Positions 61,647 through 64,000 of a DNA stretch of 64,000 bases are shown here, one piece after another. Location of the stretch: assembly GCF_000426365.1 (NCBI RefSeq), contig NZ_AUFF01000001.1, positions 744,001-808,000 of the forward strand, written 5' to 3'. The position numbers and the translations under genes are program-made. Source of the DNA: Arenimonas composti TR7-09 = DSM 18010. Its GTDB lineage: Bacteria > Pseudomonadota > Gammaproteobacteria > Xanthomonadales > Xanthomonadaceae. Every line of letters starts with the position of its first letter. The first letter of the stretch is position 1. The notes under the pieces are model-generated. The model saw only the letters and a program-made list of their open reading frames with translations. It made no database searches and was not told the DNA's origin.

Positions 61647-61943
61647 ATGAACCGACGTTTCCCGCTTTCGCCGCTCATCGCCAGCAGCCTGCTGGCCTTC
61701 GCCGCTCCGGCCGCGGCCGACCTGCCCACGACCCCGCCGATGCAGCCGCCCTGCAGCGGCGCCTGCGATGTCGTGCTCTGCAGCCCGGCCGGCTGCGCGA
61801 TCTGGATCTGCGACTACGACGGCTGCCGCATCACGCTGTCGTGGGAAGACGAGGCGCAGGCTCCGACGCTGGCGCCGCGGACCGTGCCCGAAGCCCGCCG
61901 CACGCAGGCGCGACGCGATCTGACGACCTCGCCGCGCGGCTGA
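61647..61943 (+). CDS. Small secreted cysteine-rich protein
   Basis: The 98-residue product has a cleavable signal peptide (MNRRFPLSPLIASSLLAFAA, then PAAA). The compact mature segment has six Cys in about 25 residues (CSGACDVVLCSPAGC, then ICDYDGC). It is followed by a disordered acidic and then basic tail. A strong GGGAGGAG site eight bases before the ATG supports it as a real gene. Six closely spaced Cys suggest two or three disulfides or a metal site. I do not recognise the family; a toxin-like or metallothionein-like role would be speculation. Confidence 0.7.
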   Translation: MNRRFPLSPLIASSLLAFAAPAAADLPTTPPMQPPCSGACDVVLCSPAGCAIWICDYDGCRITLSWEDEAQAPTLAPRTVPEARRTQARRDLTTSPRG

Positions 61944-62000
61944 GTCCCCGGGGAGCGGACGTCCGGAACGCAGGGACGCGCCCGGACGTGCGCTTTCCGC

Positions 62001-62612
62001 TCAGGCGTTCTTGCCGGCGGTCCTCTCGGCGGCGCGCGCGGCCTGCACCGCGGGGCGGGCATCGACACGGTCGTGCAGCGCCTTCAGCTTCGGCCAGCGC
62101 CCGAGGTCGAGCTTGTGGAAGCCGAGCCAGCTGAGCACGACGTAGAGATAGGCATCCGCGACGGAGTAATGCGCGCCGAGCAGGTACGCGTCACCGACGA
62201 GCTTCTCCAGCGTGCCGAGGCGGTCCTCGATGCGGGCGACCGCCGCCGCGCGGCCGGCTTCGTCGAGCGCCGGGTTGAACAGCGCGCCGATCGACTTGTG
62301 GATCTCGGAATTGATCAGGCCCAGCCAGGATTGCAGGCGGTAACGCTCGCGGCTGCCGTTCGCCGGCGCCTGCCCCACCTCGGGTTTCAGGTCGGCGATG
62401 TACTGCACGATCGCCGGTCCCTCGGTCATCACTTCGCCATCGTCGAGCTCCAGCGCCGGCACGTAACCGAAGGGATTGATCTCGCGGAAGTCGCGGCCGT
62501 CGCTGGTCTTCTTGTCGCGGCCGACGGCGACCAGCTCGAAGTCCAGGCCGGCCTCGCGCAGGGCGATGTGCGGGGACAGCGAGCAGGCGCCGGGCATGTA
62601 GTAGAGCTTCAT
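62001..62612 (-). CDS. Beta-class-like glutathione S-transferase
   Basis: The 203-residue GST has an N-terminal thioredoxin-like domain (MKLYYMPGACSLSPHIALRE, with Cys10 as in beta-class enzymes, and the cis-Pro segment YVPALELDDGEVMTEGPAIV). The all-helical C-terminal domain contains LVGDAYLLGAHYSVADAYLY (the N-cap/Asp motif). It conjugates glutathione or binds hydrophobic compounds in detoxification. The start at 62612 is preferred to the earlier in-frame Met at 62675, because the extra 21 residues lack similarity. It converges with the small Cys-rich gene. The tail ends in ERTAGKNA. Confidence 0.95.
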   Translation of the reverse strand: MKLYYMPGACSLSPHIALREAGLDFELVAVGRDKKTSDGRDFREINPFGYVPALELDDGEVMTEGPAIVQYIADLKPEVGQAPANGSRERYRLQSWLGLINSEIHKSIGALFNPALDEAGRAAAVARIEDRLGTLEKLVGDAYLLGAHYSVADAYLYVVLSWLGFHKLDLGRWPKLKALHDRVDARPAVQAARAAERTAGKNA

Positions 62613-62707
62613 CGTGTGGACTCCGTGTAATGGGTGCCCGCAGCATCGGGATGCGGCGAGTGCCGGCCAAGGCACGCGCCCGCAACGCAGAATTCCCGGC
62701 CTTGCCC

Positions 62708-62810
62708 CGTAGGAGCGCCTTCAGGCGCGATGCTTCTGGCCTGAGGGTCAGGAGCGCCATCAGGCGCGGTGCTTCCGGGCCGGGAGCATCGCGCCTGAAG
62801 GCGCTCCTAC
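62708..62810. repeat. Three REP-like elements between msrA and the GST gene
   Basis: A forward GCGCC-subtype copy (62708-62731), a decayed copy with CATCAGGCGCGG (about 62749-62775) and a reverse copy (62787-62810). The middle copy has lost its perfect stem. Confidence 0.85.
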
Positions 62811-62821
62811 AGGAGGCGAGG

Positions 62822-63439
62822 TCAGCGCAGGCGTTCGGGAAAGGCCTTCGCCAGCTTCTCGACCTTCGGCGTCGATACCGCACGGATATAGGGCTGGCCG
62901 GGATTCCGCTCGGCGTAGCGGTGGTGCCAGGCCTCCGCGACGAAGAAGGTCTCGAGCGGCTCGAGGGTCGTCGCGATCGGCAGCCGGAAGATGCCCGAGG
63001 CCTGGAGCTGGTCGATGTAGGCGCGGGCGACCCGGGCCTGGACGCCGTCGAGCGGGAAGATCGCCGAGCGGTACTGGCGGCCGACGTCATTGCCCTGGCG
63101 ATCGCGCTGGGTCGGGTCGTGGGCGACCGCGAAGAACACCTTCAGCAATTGCCCGAAGCTGATCTGCGCCGGGTCGTAGGCGATGCGGACCACCTCGGCA
63201 TGGCCGGTATCGCCGCGGCAGACCGCCTCGTAGTTCGCGGTGTCGGCATCGCCGCCGGCATAGCCCGGCAGCACTTCGGTGACCCCACGCAGGCGCGCGT
63301 ACACGGCCTCGGTGCACCAGAAGCAGCCACCGGCGAGCACGGCCTCGCCACGGTCCTCGCCAGCCGGCACGTCGAGCGCCGGATCGGGGAAGTTGCCGTC
63401 GGGGGACGAGAGGCCGAGGCCGGGGATTTCGCAGTGCAT
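62822..63439 (-). CDS. msrA: Peptide-methionine (S)-S-oxide reductase MsrA
   Basis: The 205-residue enzyme reduces the S-epimer of methionine sulfoxide. The catalytic Cys is C39 in AGGCFWCTEAVYARL. Other hallmarks are PGYAGGDADTANYEAVCRGDTGHAE and DPTQRDRQGNDVGRQYRSAIF. The resolving cysteines of some MsrA proteins are not found at the C-terminus, so C42 or the Cys in EAVCRGD may resolve the sulfenate. There is no signal peptide. It is unlinked to msrB (39529). The N-terminal 30 residues are a loosely conserved tail. Three REP copies follow its 3' end. Confidence 0.97.
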   Translation of the reverse strand: MHCEIPGLGLSSPDGNFPDPALDVPAGEDRGEAVLAGGCFWCTEAVYARLRGVTEVLPGYAGGDADTANYEAVCRGDTGHAEVVRIAYDPAQISFGQLLKVFFAVAHDPTQRDRQGNDVGRQYRSAIFPLDGVQARVARAYIDQLQASGIFRLPIATTLEPLETFFVAEAWHHRYAERNPGQPYIRAVSTPKVEKLAKAFPERLR

Positions 63440-63565
63440 GGGAGGCAGTAGGTAACCTGTGATGAAGCGTGGGTCGCGACAGATTACTCACGCGAAGCGC
63501 GTGTTGTTCGAGTGAGGGCAAGCGCCGACCGGGGACGAGCTTCCCTACCTCGCACCTCGTACGAA

Positions 63566-64000
63566 CTACGAACTGACCTCGAGCATCAGGGCCTCGGCGT
63601 CCTCCGCCCCGAACGTTCCCTCCCAGCGCGCCATCAGCGCCAGGTACAGCAGCTTCTCGAATTCGGGCCGGAAGCGACGGATCACCGAATCGGGATCGGG
63701 CATCAGGCGGGCGTCGGCGATCAGGCCGAAATGCACCTGGCCGTTGTAGCTGATGATCGAGATGCCGAGGCCGATCGAGCCGGTCTGCGGCACCCAGAAC
63801 ATCAGGTCGCGGATGCGGCTGCCGCCGAAATACAGCGGCATCTGCGGGCCGGGCACGTTGGTGGCGACGGTCGAGGCCTTGCGGCTGAACAGCTCGAGCG
63901 CGAACGACTGCACCGGTGGCGGCGCCATGCCGACCGCCGCGAGCGCGCCGAAGGTCGCCACCGCCTGCCGCGACTTGCGCAGCACCCGCATCGACGCGGC
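63566..64000 (-). CDS. Wax ester synthase/diacylglycerol acyltransferase, C-terminal part
   Basis: This is the last 145 or so residues of a WS/DGAT (WSD1) acyltransferase; the N-terminal part, including the HHxxxDG active site, lies beyond the window edge. The C-terminal family signature is clear: STVATNVPGPQMPLYFGGSR, followed by WVPQTGSIGLGISIISYNGQ and GLIADARLMPDPDSVIRRF. WS/DGAT enzymes make wax esters or triacylglycerol from acyl-CoA. Together with the acyl-CoA ligase at the other end of the window this hints at storage lipid metabolism, but the two genes are not neighbours. Confidence 0.9.
   Translation of the reverse strand, partial: AASMRVLRKSRQAVATFGALAAVGMAPPPVQSFALELFSRKASTVATNVPGPQMPLYFGGSRIRDLMFWVPQTGSIGLGISIISYNGQVHFGLIADARLMPDPDSVIRRFRPEFEKLLYLALMARWEGTFGAEDAEALMLEVSS

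Overview
The window is very GC-rich DNA with almost no gene-free space and strongly GC-biased third codon positions. Its gene order points to the order Lysobacterales (Xanthomonadales), in or near the family Lysobacteraceae. The left third carries rpfB/fadD-rpfF > < rpfC-rpfG, then lysS-prfB, recJ-rpfE-greA-carB ... carA-dapB, which is the classic xanthomonad rpf neighbourhood. No plasmid, phage, insertion sequence, CRISPR array or rRNA/tRNA gene was found. The only stable RNA seen is tmRNA.

Layout. (1) 1-5006: a DSF (diffusible signal factor) quorum-sensing cluster with an acyl-CoA ligase end, the DSF synthase RpfF, the hybrid sensor RpfC and the HD-GYP regulator RpfG. (2) 5007-22510: a repeat patch, then lysS, prfB (with its programmed frameshift), a TPR-GGDEF protein, a secreted PPC-repeat protein, recJ, rpfE, greA, carB, a small exported protein, an S9 peptidase, carA and dapB. 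(3) 22613-25844: an operon of a CHASE2 adenylate cyclase, an exported SH3 protein and an M48 protease. (4) 25972-33771: the heat-shock operon hrcA-grpE-dnaK-dnaJ with sigma-32-type promoters, then recN, fur and bamE. (5) 33940-39984: rnfH/ratB, ratA, smpB, ssrA, a MASE3-PAS-GGDEF-EAL protein, two small proteins and msrB. (6) 40007-60872: a polyamine and omega-amino-acid island. It holds an ALDH, potIHGF, an aminotransferase, two PuuA-type ligases, puuD, puuB, puuC, puuR, a second aminotransferase and alanine dehydrogenase. A self-contained ArsR-SRPBCC-VOC-SRPBCC2-MFS operon sits in its middle. (7) 60878-64000: two small exported proteins, a GST, msrA and the end of a WS/DGAT acyltransferase.

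How the genes work together. RpfF makes the fatty-acid signal, RpfC senses it and RpfG converts the signal into c-di-GMP turnover; two further c-di-GMP proteins lie in the window. In the polyamine island, PotFGHI would import putrescine or a related diamine. That can then be degraded by glutamylation (PuuA-PuuB-PuuC-PuuD) or by direct transamination, with an SSADH-like enzyme finishing the path to succinate. Beta-alanine:pyruvate aminotransferase and alanine dehydrogenase would recycle the amino group through alanine. PuuR is the likely local repressor.

Short palindromic REP-like elements (cores GCGCCTTCAGGCGC and GCGGCTTCAGCCGC) sit at about eight gene ends. In two cases they supply the stop codon of the upstream gene.
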